Below are positions 56,095 through 64,000 of a stretch of DNA of 64,000 nt, piece after piece (the stretch's first letter is position 1; each line of letters starts with the position of its first letter). The translations under genes and the position numbers were made by a program. The stretch lies in contig NZ_LGUC01000001.1 in assembly GCF_001307315.1 (NCBI RefSeq), forward strand, positions 1,922,001-1,986,000. Direction: 5' to 3'. This DNA comes from Halolamina pelagica. Lineage in GTDB: Archaea > Halobacteriota > Halobacteria > Halobacteriales > Haloferacaceae. Under the pieces are notes generated by a model. That model was not told where the DNA came from. It made no database searches and was given only the letters and a program-made list of their open reading frames with translations.

Positions 56095-57549
56095 GTGTCC
56101 CGTACTGCCGCGGTCCTCCGGCTTCCGATCCTCTACATCGGGCTGGCGCTCGCCCGCGCCGGGCTGATCGACCGTGAGCGCGCGGTCGAGACCGCCGATC
56201 TGGCCTGGCCCCGGATCGTCACTGGCGTCGCCCGCATGTCGAAAAACGCCGCCGACGTGGCGATGGTGGGCGCGGTGCTCGGCGCCGACGCGATCGCGGG
56301 CGTCGGCGTCGCCGGCCCGTTCTGGGGGCTGGCGTTCGCCATCGGCGGCGGGGTCGCGGGCGGGACGATCGCGCTGGTCTCCCAGCGTTACGGCGCCGAC
56401 GCCTACGAACAGCTCGGGCTCGCAGTCCGCGCCAGCACGGTGCTGGTCGTCGTGGTCTCCCTGCCCGTCGTGGTCGTGTTTTGGCTGTTCCCGACCGAGC
56501 TCGTGCGCCTCATCAACAGCGACCCGACCCAGATCGAGTACGGCGCACGCTACCTGCAGATCGTCGGGCTCGGCATCCCCTTCGCCGGGCTGAACCTCGT
56601 CGGCAGCCGCGTGCTCGTCGGCGCCGACGACGCCTACACCGCGATGCAGGTCCGGGCCGGCGGCGCCGTCGTCAACATCGCGTTGAACGCGGTGTTCATC
56701 ATCGTCCTCGGCTGGGGCGTCGCCGGCGCGGCGCTGGGGACGGTGCTCTCGAACGTGTTCGCCGTCGGCGCGTTCGCGATCGGGCTCTCCCGGGGCAGCG
56801 CGCCCGGCTTCGGCCAGTTCCCGGTGGAGATCAACCCCGTCGGGACGTACGTCGACGGCGACACGCTGAAAGATCTCGTCCGGATCGGCACCCCAGTCGG
56901 CGCGCGTAACCTCGTCTGGACGGCCGCGGAGTTCCCGATGCTCGGGATCCTCGGGACCTACCGCGACGGCACGCTCGCGGCGTTCGTCGTCGCCCGCCGC
57001 ATCTGGGGGATCATGAACACGCCCGGCTGGGGGTTCGGCCTCGCCTCCTCCAGCCTCACCGGGCAGGCGCTCGGCCAGGGGAAGGAGGCGCTCGCGGAGG
57101 CGTACGGCCGCGACATCATCCGGTTCTCGGTCGCGACGTACGCCGTCTCGGCGCTGATCGCCGCCGTGTTCGCCCGGCCGATGGTGAGCCTGTTCATCAA
57201 CCCCGACTCCCCGCCGGCGACGGAGCCGATCGCGGTGAGCCTGATCTACGCGGCCTGTGTCGCGATGCTGTTCCGCGGGATCTCGGGCTCCTCGATCGGC
57301 CCGCTCGACGCCAGCGGCGACACGCGCGTGCCGTTTTTGAGCCAGCTCCTGGGCATGTTCGGCGCCTCCATCCCACTGATCTACATCGGCTCCGTCACGC
57401 CGCTGGGGATCTGGGGGGTGTACCTCGCCTTCCTCGCGGAGACGACCGTGCCGGCGGCGATCAACTACTGGCGGTTCAACAGCGGCAAGTGGAAGGAGAT
57501 CAGTCGCGAGATCCGGCCCGAGCAGGACGAGGGCGGCGCCGCCGGTTGA
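56095..57549 (+). CDS. MATE family efflux transporter
   Basis: 484 residues from a GTG. Twelve TM helices in two pseudo-repeats of six, with typical MATE features: ARYLQIVGLGIPFAGLNLVG in the first half and ISGSSIGPLDASGDT in the second. Members export drugs or organic cations using Na+ or H+; haloarchaeal members probably use Na+. It stands alone, 102 bases after the MFS gene. Confidence 0.9.
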   Translation: MSRTAAVLRLPILYIGLALARAGLIDRERAVETADLAWPRIVTGVARMSKNAADVAMVGAVLGADAIAGVGVAGPFWGLAFAIGGGVAGGTIALVSQRYGADAYEQLGLAVRASTVLVVVVSLPVVVVFWLFPTELVRLINSDPTQIEYGARYLQIVGLGIPFAGLNLVGSRVLVGADDAYTAMQVRAGGAVVNIALNAVFIIVLGWGVAGAALGTVLSNVFAVGAFAIGLSRGSAPGFGQFPVEINPVGTYVDGDTLKDLVRIGTPVGARNLVWTAAEFPMLGILGTYRDGTLAAFVVARRIWGIMNTPGWGFGLASSSLTGQALGQGKEALAEAYGRDIIRFSVATYAVSALIAAVFARPMVSLFINPDSPPATEPIAVSLIYAACVAMLFRGISGSSIGPLDASGDTRVPFLSQLLGMFGASIPLIYIGSVTPLGIWGVYLAFLAETTVPAAINYWRFNSGKWKEISREIRPEQDEGGAAG

Positions 57550-57604
57550 CCCCGGAGATCGACCCCGTGGGAACGCTTAACCCCGCGCCACCCAGTCGCC
57601 CTGT

Positions 57605-59164
57605 ATGTCCGAACTGCTGCTCAGCGGTGGGACGGTCCACACGCTCGACGACGACCGGACGACCGCCGAGGCGGTGCTGTTCCGTGACGGCCGCGTCGCC
57701 GCCGTCGGCGACGCCGGGACGGTCGCTGCGGCGGCGAGCGACGCAGAACAGGTCGACCTCGACGGTCGCACAGTCCTGCCGGGGTTCAACGACGCCCACA
57801 CGCACGTGTTTTCGGTCGGCATCGGCCTGCTGGAGACCGATCTCTCGGCGGCTGACGACCGCGAGGCCGCGATCGACCTGCTCGCGGCGAACGCCGACTC
57901 GACGCCGGCGGGCGAGTGGGTGCTCGGCTTCGGCTACGACGAGAGCACCTGGCCCGCCGGCGAACGCGGCTACCTCACCCGGGCCGAACTAGACGCCGTC
58001 TCCGAGGACCACCCCATCGTCGCCGTGCGCGTCGACGGCCACTCGGCAACCCTCAACAGCCGCGGGCTCGAGGCGGTCGATTTCTCGGGCGTCGAGCACG
58101 ACGTGCGGAAGGAACACGGCGAGCCGACGGGCCGGGTCGTCGAGGACGCCACCGGTCGCGTGCGCGCCGCGTCGTACCCCGACGTGCCCAAGGCGCGCGA
58201 GGCGCTCGACGCCGCGATCGACCGCTACCACGAACTCGGCGTCACGTCGATCCAGACGGTCGCGGGACTCACGCGGGTTCGCGACCACGGCTCCGTCCAG
58301 CAGGAGGCGCTGTTCGCCCACTGGCGCGACGACGACCTGAACCTCCGGACGACGTTCTACGTCCCGCAGTGGCAGGCCCAGTCGCTCTCGGACCTGGAGT
58401 TCGCCTCGGGCTTCGGCGACGACTGGCTGCGCCTCGGCGGGCTCAAGACGTTCTCGGACGGCTCGATCGGCTCGGAGACCGCCAAAACCCACCGCGAGTT
58501 CGACGGCGGCGGCTTCGGCGAGATGGTCAACGACCGCGAGCAGCTCCGGGAGTGGTTCGCCCACGCCGCCCGCACGAACCAGCAGATCGCGACCCACGCG
58601 ATCGGCGGCGAAGCGATCGACATCGTGATCGACGAGTACGAGCGCGCCCTGGAGCAGTACGACGACCGCGTCGACCCGCGGCTCCGGGTTGAGCACGCCG
58701 AGCTCGCGACCGACGAGGCGATCGAGCGCATGGCCGACGCGGGCATCGTCGCGTCGATGCAGCCGAACTTCCTGCAGTGGAACGGCGACGACGGGCTGTA
58801 CGAGAACCGCCTCGGCGCCGACGTGCGTCAGGAGAACAACCGCTACCGCGACATGCTCGACGCCGGCGTCCCGCTGGCGTTCGGCAGCGACAAGATGCCG
58901 CCGGGACCGCTCTACGGGATGGGGTTCGCCGTCGGTTCACCACACGAGAGCCAGCGCCTCACCGTCGACGAGGCGCTCGCGGCGTACACCCGCGGTGCCG
59001 CCTACGCCGAGTTCCGGGAGGACGAAAAGGGCGTCCTCGAACCCGGGCGCTTCGGCGACGCCGTCGTCCTCGACGCCGACCCCTACGAGGTCCCGGACTC
59101 CATCGACGGGATCGGCGTCGAACTGACGATCGTCGACGGCACGGTGGTCTACGACGACCGATGA
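57605..59164 (+). CDS. YtcJ-type metal-dependent amidohydrolase
   Basis: 519 residues. The metal site begins with NDAHTHVF (HxH). Further signatures are GLKTFSDGSIGSETA, IATHAIGGEAIDIVIDEY, RVEHAEL and FGSDKMPPGPLYGM with a late metal Asp. This is the YtcJ/exoenzyme-regulatory (NfdA-like N-substituted formamide deformylase) subgroup. It hydrolyses an amide, the substrate unknown. It overlaps the cyclase gene by 4 bases (59161-59164), so the two are co-translated and probably work on one pathway. Confidence 0.9.
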   Translation: MSELLLSGGTVHTLDDDRTTAEAVLFRDGRVAAVGDAGTVAAAASDAEQVDLDGRTVLPGFNDAHTHVFSVGIGLLETDLSAADDREAAIDLLAANADSTPAGEWVLGFGYDESTWPAGERGYLTRAELDAVSEDHPIVAVRVDGHSATLNSRGLEAVDFSGVEHDVRKEHGEPTGRVVEDATGRVRAASYPDVPKAREALDAAIDRYHELGVTSIQTVAGLTRVRDHGSVQQEALFAHWRDDDLNLRTTFYVPQWQAQSLSDLEFASGFGDDWLRLGGLKTFSDGSIGSETAKTHREFDGGGFGEMVNDREQLREWFAHAARTNQQIATHAIGGEAIDIVIDEYERALEQYDDRVDPRLRVEHAELATDEAIERMADAGIVASMQPNFLQWNGDDGLYENRLGADVRQENNRYRDMLDAGVPLAFGSDKMPPGPLYGMGFAVGSPHESQRLTVDEALAAYTRGAAYAEFREDEKGVLEPGRFGDAVVLDADPYEVPDSIDGIGVELTIVDGTVVYDDR

Positions 59165-59819
59165 CGCTCCACGACCTCTCCCACCCGATCGAGCCCGGCA
59201 TGCCGGTGTACCCCGGCGATCCCGAGGTCACCGTCGACGCCGCCGACACGTTCGCGGCAGACGGCTGCCGGGTCAGCCGACTCACCTGCGGGAGCCACAC
59301 CGGCACCCACGTCGACGCCCCCGCACACACCGAAGCCGACGGCGCGACGCTCGACGCCTACCCAGTGTCGGCGTTCGTCCGCGACGCCGTCGTCGTCGAC
59401 TGCAGCGATCTCGACGCCCGCGAACCGATCCCCGCCGGGCGCGTGCCGGCGGCCGAGCCGGCCCCGGATGTCGACTGCGTCCTCTTCCGGACAGGCTGGG
59501 ACCAGTACTGGGGCGAGGCGCGCTACCGGGACCACCCGTACCTCTCGGTCGTGGCCGCCGAGCGCTGCGCCGAGCGGGAGCTCGCGGTCGGGATCGACGC
59601 GTTCAGCCCCGACCCGACGCCGCCGGCAGCGGGGAGATGGACCTCGGGGATCGTGACCCCTTCGGTGCCCACCACGCGCTGCTGGGCGAGGGGCTGCTCG
59701 TGTTCGAGAACCTCACGAACCTCGCGGCGGTCCCGTCGCAGGTCGAACTCCGCGCTCAGCCGATCGCGCTCGGGGGCGACGGCGCGCCCGTGCGGGCCGT
59801 CGGCGTCGATCGCCCGTAA
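59161..59819 (+). CDS. Cyclase/kynurenine formamidase-like metal hydrolase (frameshift)
   Basis: 219 residues when repaired. DLSHPIEPGMPVYPGDPEVT opens the family, and SHTGTHVDAPAHTEADGAT is the zinc motif HxGTHxDxPxH. The frame breaks at the G-run 59631-59634; one more G joins PPAAGEMDLGDRDPFGAHHA and a C-terminus ending RAVGVDRP. The family (PF04199-type cyclase) opens or closes lactam or formamide rings. With the upstream amidohydrolase it suggests degradation of a cyclic or formylated amide; the compound is not determined. Confidence 0.88.
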
Positions 59820-59864
59820 CGCCGCGGACGAAGCCTGTATGGGACTCGACGCCGAACACGGGGT

Positions 59865-60698
59865 GTGAACCGACGCGAGTACCTCGCCGCGCTTGGGGCG
59901 GCGTCGACGGCGGCAGTCGCCGGCTGTACGTCCGGCGACGGGACGCCCAGCGGGGACGCACCGTTCGAGCACCCCGGCACGCTCGAAGAGACGTTCGTCG
60001 CGAACGGCGACTACCCCGACGACGACGATCCAGCCGACGGCTACCCGCCGTCGTTCCCCGACCCGCCGGCCGCGCCCGAGGTCGACGACGACGCCCTGGA
60101 GACGATCTCGGTCAACGACGAGACCGTCCGGCTGCTCCCGATCGACGACGCCATCGCGTGGTTCCGCCGCGCGGACGCACGGTTCGTCGACGCGCGCGGG
60201 CTGGACCAGTACACGCGCTCGCACCTCTACGGGAGCGTCCTCTCGCCGGCCCAGCAGGGCTCCTCCGGCGGCGGCATCGAGGGGTGGCCGGCCGACGATC
60301 GCGTCGTCGCCTACTGTGGCTGTCCCCACCACCTCTCCTCGGTGCGGGCCGCGGGACTCCAGAAAGCGGGCTTCGAGAACGTGTACGTCATCGACGAGGG
60401 GTTCTACGAGTGGTCCGACCGTGCGTACCCGATGGCCGGGACGACGTTCGGCGACGCCACCGCCGCGGACGTTTCGGAGTGGTTCATCGACGGCGAGATC
60501 GACCCGGCGTACGCGGGCTCGTACGCGTGGGCGGCGGTCGGCCGCCAGTACGAGGCGGCCCCGGTCGGCGACGACGGGCGCTTCTCGATCCACCTGCGCT
60601 TTACCGACGTCGACGCCGAGACGCCCGTACAGATCACGACACCGGCCTTTACGCGCACGGACCCGCTCGGGGAGCTCGCCGACGGCACGGTTCAGTGA
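59865..60698 (+). CDS. Rhodanese-domain lipoprotein
   Basis: 277 residues from the GTG at 59865 (MNRREYLAALG). A twin-arginine-like start is followed by a lipobox (AVAGC), so it is exported. The rhodanese part has FVDARGLDQYTRSHLYGSVL and the active Cys in VAYCGCPHHLSS; the second Cys (CGC) is unusual. A C-terminal strand-rich domain (about 200-277) follows. It could transfer sulfur on the outer face of the membrane or only bind. It lies 45 bases after the cyclase stop. Confidence 0.82.
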   Translation: MNRREYLAALGAASTAAVAGCTSGDGTPSGDAPFEHPGTLEETFVANGDYPDDDDPADGYPPSFPDPPAAPEVDDDALETISVNDETVRLLPIDDAIAWFRRADARFVDARGLDQYTRSHLYGSVLSPAQQGSSGGGIEGWPADDRVVAYCGCPHHLSSVRAAGLQKAGFENVYVIDEGFYEWSDRAYPMAGTTFGDATAADVSEWFIDGEIDPAYAGSYAWAAVGRQYEAAPVGDDGRFSIHLRFTDVDAETPVQITTPAFTRTDPLGELADGTVQ

Positions 60699-60720
60699 GC
60701 GGCGAGCGGCCCGCCAACCC

Positions 60721-60746
60721 GGTAACACCCGTGTCACCCGGTTACC
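60721..60746. promoter_or_regulatory. Inverted repeat GGTAAC-N14-GTTACC upstream of the HTH gene
   Basis: Perfect 6-bp arms 17-42 bases before the TATA-like box at 60763. The half-site GTAAC/GTTAC matches the cluster upstream of the M24 gene. It is a candidate operator; it could also end the rhodanese transcript. Confidence 0.4.
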
Positions 60747-60762
60747 TCAGGGTCAAGAACGG

Positions 60763-60769
60763 CTTAAGG
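60763..60769 (+). promoter_or_regulatory. TATA-like box CTTAAGG for the HTH gene
   Basis: A transcription start about 25 bases later (around 60790) would leave a leader of about 90 bases before the GTG at 60881. Confidence 0.4.
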
Positions 60770-60775
60770 GTCGCG

Positions 60776-60799
60776 CGCGCATACGGGCATCCGTGCGCG
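60776..60799 (+). other. Bulged GC-rich hairpin near the expected transcript start
   Basis: CGCGC-(AT)-ACGG, loop GCAT, CCGT-GCGCG: nine pairs with a two-base bulge. It lies in the leader of the HTH gene. It may be a regulatory structure or a binding site; only partly transcribed if the start is at 60790. Confidence 0.3.
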
Positions 60800-60880
60800 A
60801 GAACATTCCGATTGGGCTGATCGAGACTGCGGCCCCGCGACGACCGGACGCCCGACAACTACCAGCAGCGAGGGGCGACA

Positions 60881-61174
60881 GTGAGCGACGTCGCCACGGA
60901 GGCGGAGATGGCCGACCTTCCGCCCAGCGCGAAGCTGGTCCACCTCGTGCTGCAGGAGCACGACCGAATGACCCAGAGTCAGGTCACCGAGGAGACCCAG
61001 CTCGCCGGTCGCACCGTGCGCGACGCGCTCGGCCGACTCGAGTCGGCGGGCCTGGTGACCGAAGAGATCTGCCTGAAAGACGCTCGCAAGCGAGTGTACA
61101 CCGCGAACAGCCCCGACACCGATCACGCCGCCGCCGAGGCGGAGACGGCCGAGGGCGCCGCGAGCGGGGACTGA
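60881..61174 (+). CDS. MarR-like winged HTH regulator (haloarchaeal small type)
   Basis: 97 residues from a GTG. DLPPSAKLVHLVLQEHDRMT then TLAGRTVRDALGRLESAGLV-type helices (here QLAGRTVRDALGRLESAGLV) form the winged HTH at about residues 12-65. The tail is alanine and acidic rich. It is a single-domain regulator with no sensor. The long leader and inverted repeat upstream suggest autoregulation; the target genes are unknown. Confidence 0.82.
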   Translation: MSDVATEAEMADLPPSAKLVHLVLQEHDRMTQSQVTEETQLAGRTVRDALGRLESAGLVTEEICLKDARKRVYTANSPDTDHAAAEAETAEGAASGD

Positions 61175-61175
61175 C

Positions 61176-61691
61176 TCAGCTTCTGCCGGCCAGCGTCTCG
61201 ATCCCCTCGGGGAACAGCTTCTCGATCGACTCGTGTTCGACCGAGCCGAGGCGCTCGCCGTTCAGCCGTTTGAGGTGGGTCCGGACGACGCCCTCCCGGC
61301 TGGCCTGTCGATACAGCGGCACCGCGTCCGTCGACCGGTAGGTGCCGGCGATCAGGAGCGCGGTCTCGGTCGCCGGGTCGAGCAGTTCGACGACGAAGAA
61401 AAACTCCCCGCCGACCTGTCGGCGGTAGGCGTCGTACTGCGGGAACGCGGCGCGGTCACAGGCGGCCGACACCGCGTCGGCGACGCTTTCGGGAACGACG
61501 TGGACGAACCCCGAGTAGCCACGGTCGGCGTCCTCGGGCACCGGCGCGGTGTCGACCGCCGGGACGACGACGGCCTCCCAGCCGTTCTCGCGTCGTTCGT
61601 CGGCCAGGCGGCGCGCGTCCTCGACGGCGGCCACACTCCCCTCCCTCCGCGTCTCGTGATCGGCCTCCTCGACGGCGTCGTCACGGGTCAT
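61176..61691 (-). CDS. Conserved haloarchaeal hypothetical protein
   Basis: 171 residues, acidic, soluble. The middle holds GYSGFVHVVPESVADAVSAA and GGEFFFVVELLDPATETALL, suggesting a mixed alpha/beta fold. No motif or metal site is recognised. It converges with the HTH gene with one base between the stops. It may be co-transcribed with the membrane protein upstream (39-base gap). Confidence 0.7.
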   Translation of the reverse strand: MTRDDAVEEADHETRREGSVAAVEDARRLADERRENGWEAVVVPAVDTAPVPEDADRGYSGFVHVVPESVADAVSAACDRAAFPQYDAYRRQVGGEFFFVVELLDPATETALLIAGTYRSTDAVPLYRQASREGVVRTHLKRLNGERLGSVEHESIEKLFPEGIETLAGRS

Positions 61692-61730
61692 GTGCGGAAT
61701 CGGGGGAAGCGAAGGGAAAAACCCTCTCCC

Positions 61731-62204
61731 TCACCAGAACACGACGATCTCGAGCCCCAGCGACGCCAGCAACAGCATCGCCGCCGCCACGAACAGTTTC
61801 GCTGCGGGCGAGAGCCGGGCCTCGGGTTCGAGCCCCAGCGTCGGCAGCGGCGGCACGCGCTGGACGGCCGCCTGGAAGCGGGACTCGTCGCGGCTCCCGA
61901 CGACGCGGCCGTTCTCGTCCGGGCGGACGATCTGGTACCCCTCCTCTTCGAACTTCACGTCCCAGCGCTTGGCCGGCCGGAGCTGGAACGCCGCGTACGC
62001 GAGCAGCGAGACGCCGAGGAAGAACAGCACCAGCTCGACCCCGAACCAGCCGACGCCGAACGCGAACGAGACGACACCGCTGCCGACGAACACGACCAGC
62101 GTGAACGCCAGCCCGTACACGAGCGCGTCGACGGCCTGGCGCAGTCGGAAGCGCGCGCCGCTGTCCGCGGGCGGGCGGCCTGGAGGGCGCCAGTCGTCGC
62201 TCAT
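61731..62204 (-). CDS. Haloarchaeal hypothetical membrane protein
   Basis: 157 residues with three TM helices: about 25-45, 50-72 and 137-155. A cytosolic loop between helices 2 and 3 contains KRWDVKFEEEGYQIVRPDEN. The ATG at 62204 overlaps the stop of the ATPase gene; an in-frame GTG is one codon earlier. No domain is recognised. Confidence 0.7.
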   Translation of the reverse strand: MSDDWRPPGRPPADSGARFRLRQAVDALVYGLAFTLVVFVGSGVVSFAFGVGWFGVELVLFFLGVSLLAYAAFQLRPAKRWDVKFEEEGYQIVRPDENGRVVGSRDESRFQAAVQRVPPLPTLGLEPEARLSPAAKLFVAAAMLLLASLGLEIVVFW

Positions 62205-63552
62205 CACTCCGCGTCGCCGACGGACGGGCCGACCGCCGCGGGCTCGTCGTACTCGTCGTCGTGGCGGTGACAGCGGCTCTCACGCCCCGTAGCGTCGACG
62301 CCGTGTGCCGTCGGCTGCTCGTGGTCACAGACGCTGCCCAGCTCCGCACGGAGGTGCTCGAGCGCGGCGTCCTCGTCGCCGTCGCGGGCGAGATCGCTCG
62401 CGCGCTCGACCGGCTCCCGGATCGATCCGGGTAGCTCCCGGTCGGCGAACAGCTCGTCGACCACCTCGTCGACGGTGGCAAAGCGCGTCTCGAAGCCGAG
62501 GAGCCCCCTGGCCCGCTCCGAGAGCGAGCGCTCCGCACGGCCGCGGGCCCGCAGCGTCTCCCGGAACACCTCGATCGCCTCCCACGTCTCGTCGTCGACC
62601 GCCTCGAACCCCTCGGGGCGGATCTTGACCGGACAGCGCGTCGAGAACGGACAGCCAGTCGGCGGGTCGCGCGGGCTCGGCGGGGTTCCGCGGAGGGTCA
62701 TCCGGTCGATCTCGGCGGTCGGATCCGGCTCGGGCACGGCAGACAGCAGCGCCCGTGTGTAGGGGTTCGCCGGGTCGTCGAACAGCTCCTCGGTCGGGCC
62801 GAGCTCCATCACGTTGCCGAGGTACATCACGGCGACGCGGTCACAGATGTGCTCGACGACGCTCAGGTCGTGGGCGATGAACAGGTAGGTGAGCCCCAGC
62901 TCCGCCTGTAAGTCCATCAGGAGGTTCAGAATCTGGGCCTGGACGCTCACGTCCAGCGCGGAGACGGGCTCGTCGAGCACGACGAACTCCGGCTCCAAGG
63001 CCAGTGCGCGGGCGATGCCGACGCGCTGGCGTTGGCCACCGGAGAACTGGTGGGGTAACGGTAGTAGTGCTCCTCCTGCAGGCCGACTTTCTCCAGCAGG
63101 CTGCGCACGCGAGCGCGGCGCTCGGCGGGCGTCCCCCAGTCGTGGACGTCGAGCGGTTCGCGGACGATCTCGCCGACGGTCATCCGGTCGTTCAGGCTGG
63201 ACTCGGGGTCCTGGAACACCACCTGGGCGTTCCGGCGCCACGCCTGCAGGTCCTCGCCGGAGAGTTGGGTCACGTCGTCGTCGCCCACGCGGACCTCGCC
63301 GCCCGTGGCGGCTTCGAGCCGGACCAGCGTCCGACCGAGCGTGGTTTTCCCACAGCCCGACTCGCCGACGATGCCCAGCGTCTCGCCTTTCTTCACGTCG
63401 AAGCTGACGCCGTCGACGGCTTTCACGGGCTGGCCCCCGATGAGCTCGCCGGACTCGTAGTACGTCCGGAGGTCACGCACCGAGAGCAGCGTCTCGCCGG
63501 GGTCACAGTCCAGCCCGGCGAGCCCGGTCGCCCCGCGCTCCTGCTGGCTCAT
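62204..63552 (-). CDS. dppF: Peptide ABC transporter ATP-binding protein DppF-type, third operon (frameshift; insert in C-terminal domain)
   Basis: About 449 residues when repaired. Walker A is GESGCGKTT and the Q-loop [13 protein letters not shown]. The frame breaks at the G-run 63052-63055; one extra base gives [20 protein letters not shown]. Walker B is DEPVSALD and the H-loop [10 protein letters not shown]. The C-terminal oligo_HPY module begins [17 protein letters not shown] but is then interrupted by a roughly 80-residue helical insert before VCDHEQP and the His-rich end. This makes it longer than the two other DppF-type proteins here. Its ATG overlaps the neighbouring ATPase stop. Confidence 0.88.
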
Positions 63553-64000
63553 CGCGAATCACCTCCGGCGTCGTCGGCACCGACGTGGGGTTGTGCGGCC
63601 TCGCCGGCATGGCGATCGACCGCCTGCTCCCGGGGCTCGTCCTCGGGGTAGAGCAGACAGGCGGCGGTGTGGTCGTCGACGCCCTCGGTCGCGACGGGGA
63701 CCGCCTCCGGGTGGACCTCCCGGCAGGCGTCGAACGCCTCGGGACAGCGCGGCGCGAACCGGCAGTCCGTCGCGGGCGCGTTCGGCGTCGGCACCTCGCC
63801 CTCGATCGTCTCGAGCCGCTCCGCGCCGCGCTGGGTGCTCGGGATCGAGCGCAGCAGCCCCCGGGTGTAGGGGTGGCGCGGGTTCTCGAACAGCTCCACG
63901 ACCGGCGCCTGTTCGACGACCTCGCCGGCGTACATGACGGCGACGCGGTCACAGACCTCCGCGATGACGCCCATGTCGTGGGTGATGAACAGGATCGCCA
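63549..64000 (-). CDS. dppD: Peptide ABC transporter ATP-binding protein DppD-type (5' end outside window)
   Basis: The visible part is the C-terminal 150 residues. ILFITHDMGVIAEVCDRVAV is the H-loop and the D-loop end of the ATPase. The oligo_HPY tail follows (DCRFAPRCPEAFDACREVHP) with HTAACLLYP. The rest of the operon, including the binding protein and permeases, lies outside the window. The stop overlaps the ATG of the DppF-type gene. Confidence 0.88.
   Translation of the reverse strand, partial: AILFITHDMGVIAEVCDRVAVMYAGEVVEQAPVVELFENPRHPYTRGLLRSIPSTQRGAERLETIEGEVPTPNAPATDCRFAPRCPEAFDACREVHPEAVPVATEGVDDHTAACLLYPEDEPREQAVDRHAGEAAQPHVGADDAGGDSR

Noticed and set aside
1-64000. tRNA, rRNA, CRISPR arrays, insertion sequences and integrase/att sites
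   Set aside because: Reading the intergenic regions showed no cloverleaf-like fold with a T-loop, no rRNA stretch, no regularly spaced repeats and no transposase-like protein. A dedicated tRNA or covariance search could still find something I missed.

Overview
The window is a piece of haloarchaeal (class Halobacteria) chromosome. It is very GC-rich and encodes strongly acidic proteins. It carries Tat-type lipoprotein signals (RR motif plus an LAGC-like lipobox), leaderless or nearly leaderless starts about 25-30 nt after TTTTAAG/TTTTAGG TATA boxes, and several haloarchaea-type small membrane proteins and HTH regulators. I cannot fix the genus. I see no rRNA, tRNA, CRISPR array, integrase or insertion sequence, so this looks like chromosomal backbone plus accessory transport and metabolism loci.

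Layout. 1-787: start of an RsmC-like methyltransferase. 1426-10130 (minus): a full dipeptide/oligopeptide ABC operon (dppA-B-C-D-F), a hypothetical gene and a prolyl oligopeptidase. 10334-11971: a membrane protein with five DUF1508 repeats. 11993-14983: TrkH/TrkA K+ uptake. 15017-17661: a SRPBCC protein and an ABC exporter. 17858-23597 (plus): a second complete peptide ABC operon, followed by an M24 peptidase-fold protein and an acetyltransferase. 25440-35682: DUF1028, Hpt-like phosphoribosyltransferase, an S9C peptidase, a DUF4349 lipoprotein, DUF2071, a class V aminotransferase, a VOC protein, an ABC-2 exporter, a mini flavoprotein and a 35-residue zinc-ribbon protein. 35911-41659: two CPBP membrane proteases, each beside a small regulator, plus an SDR and a GT2. 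41663-49082 (minus): an apparent five-gene operon of a GT75-like protein, a binding protein, a permease, an ATPase and a GT39-like glycosyltransferase. 49168-51355: GMC oxidoreductase plus subunit-3-like partner. 51552-60698: two MFS transporters, Gfo/Idh/MocA, MATE, amidohydrolase, cyclase and a rhodanese lipoprotein. 60881-64000: an HTH regulator, two hypotheticals and the end of a third peptide ABC operon.

How the genes work together. The main theme is peptide scavenging: three Dpp/Opp-type importers with two S9 peptidases and one M24-fold protein nearby. A second theme is surface glycosylation and solute uptake, in the GT75-ABC-GT39 operon.

Quality warning. At least 19 single-base frameshifts break 16 otherwise intact genes. 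All lie in or beside short G or C runs, and 18 of 19 look like a missing base. This pattern points to homopolymer sequencing error rather than mass gene decay. I give full-length spans for those genes and mark each break.
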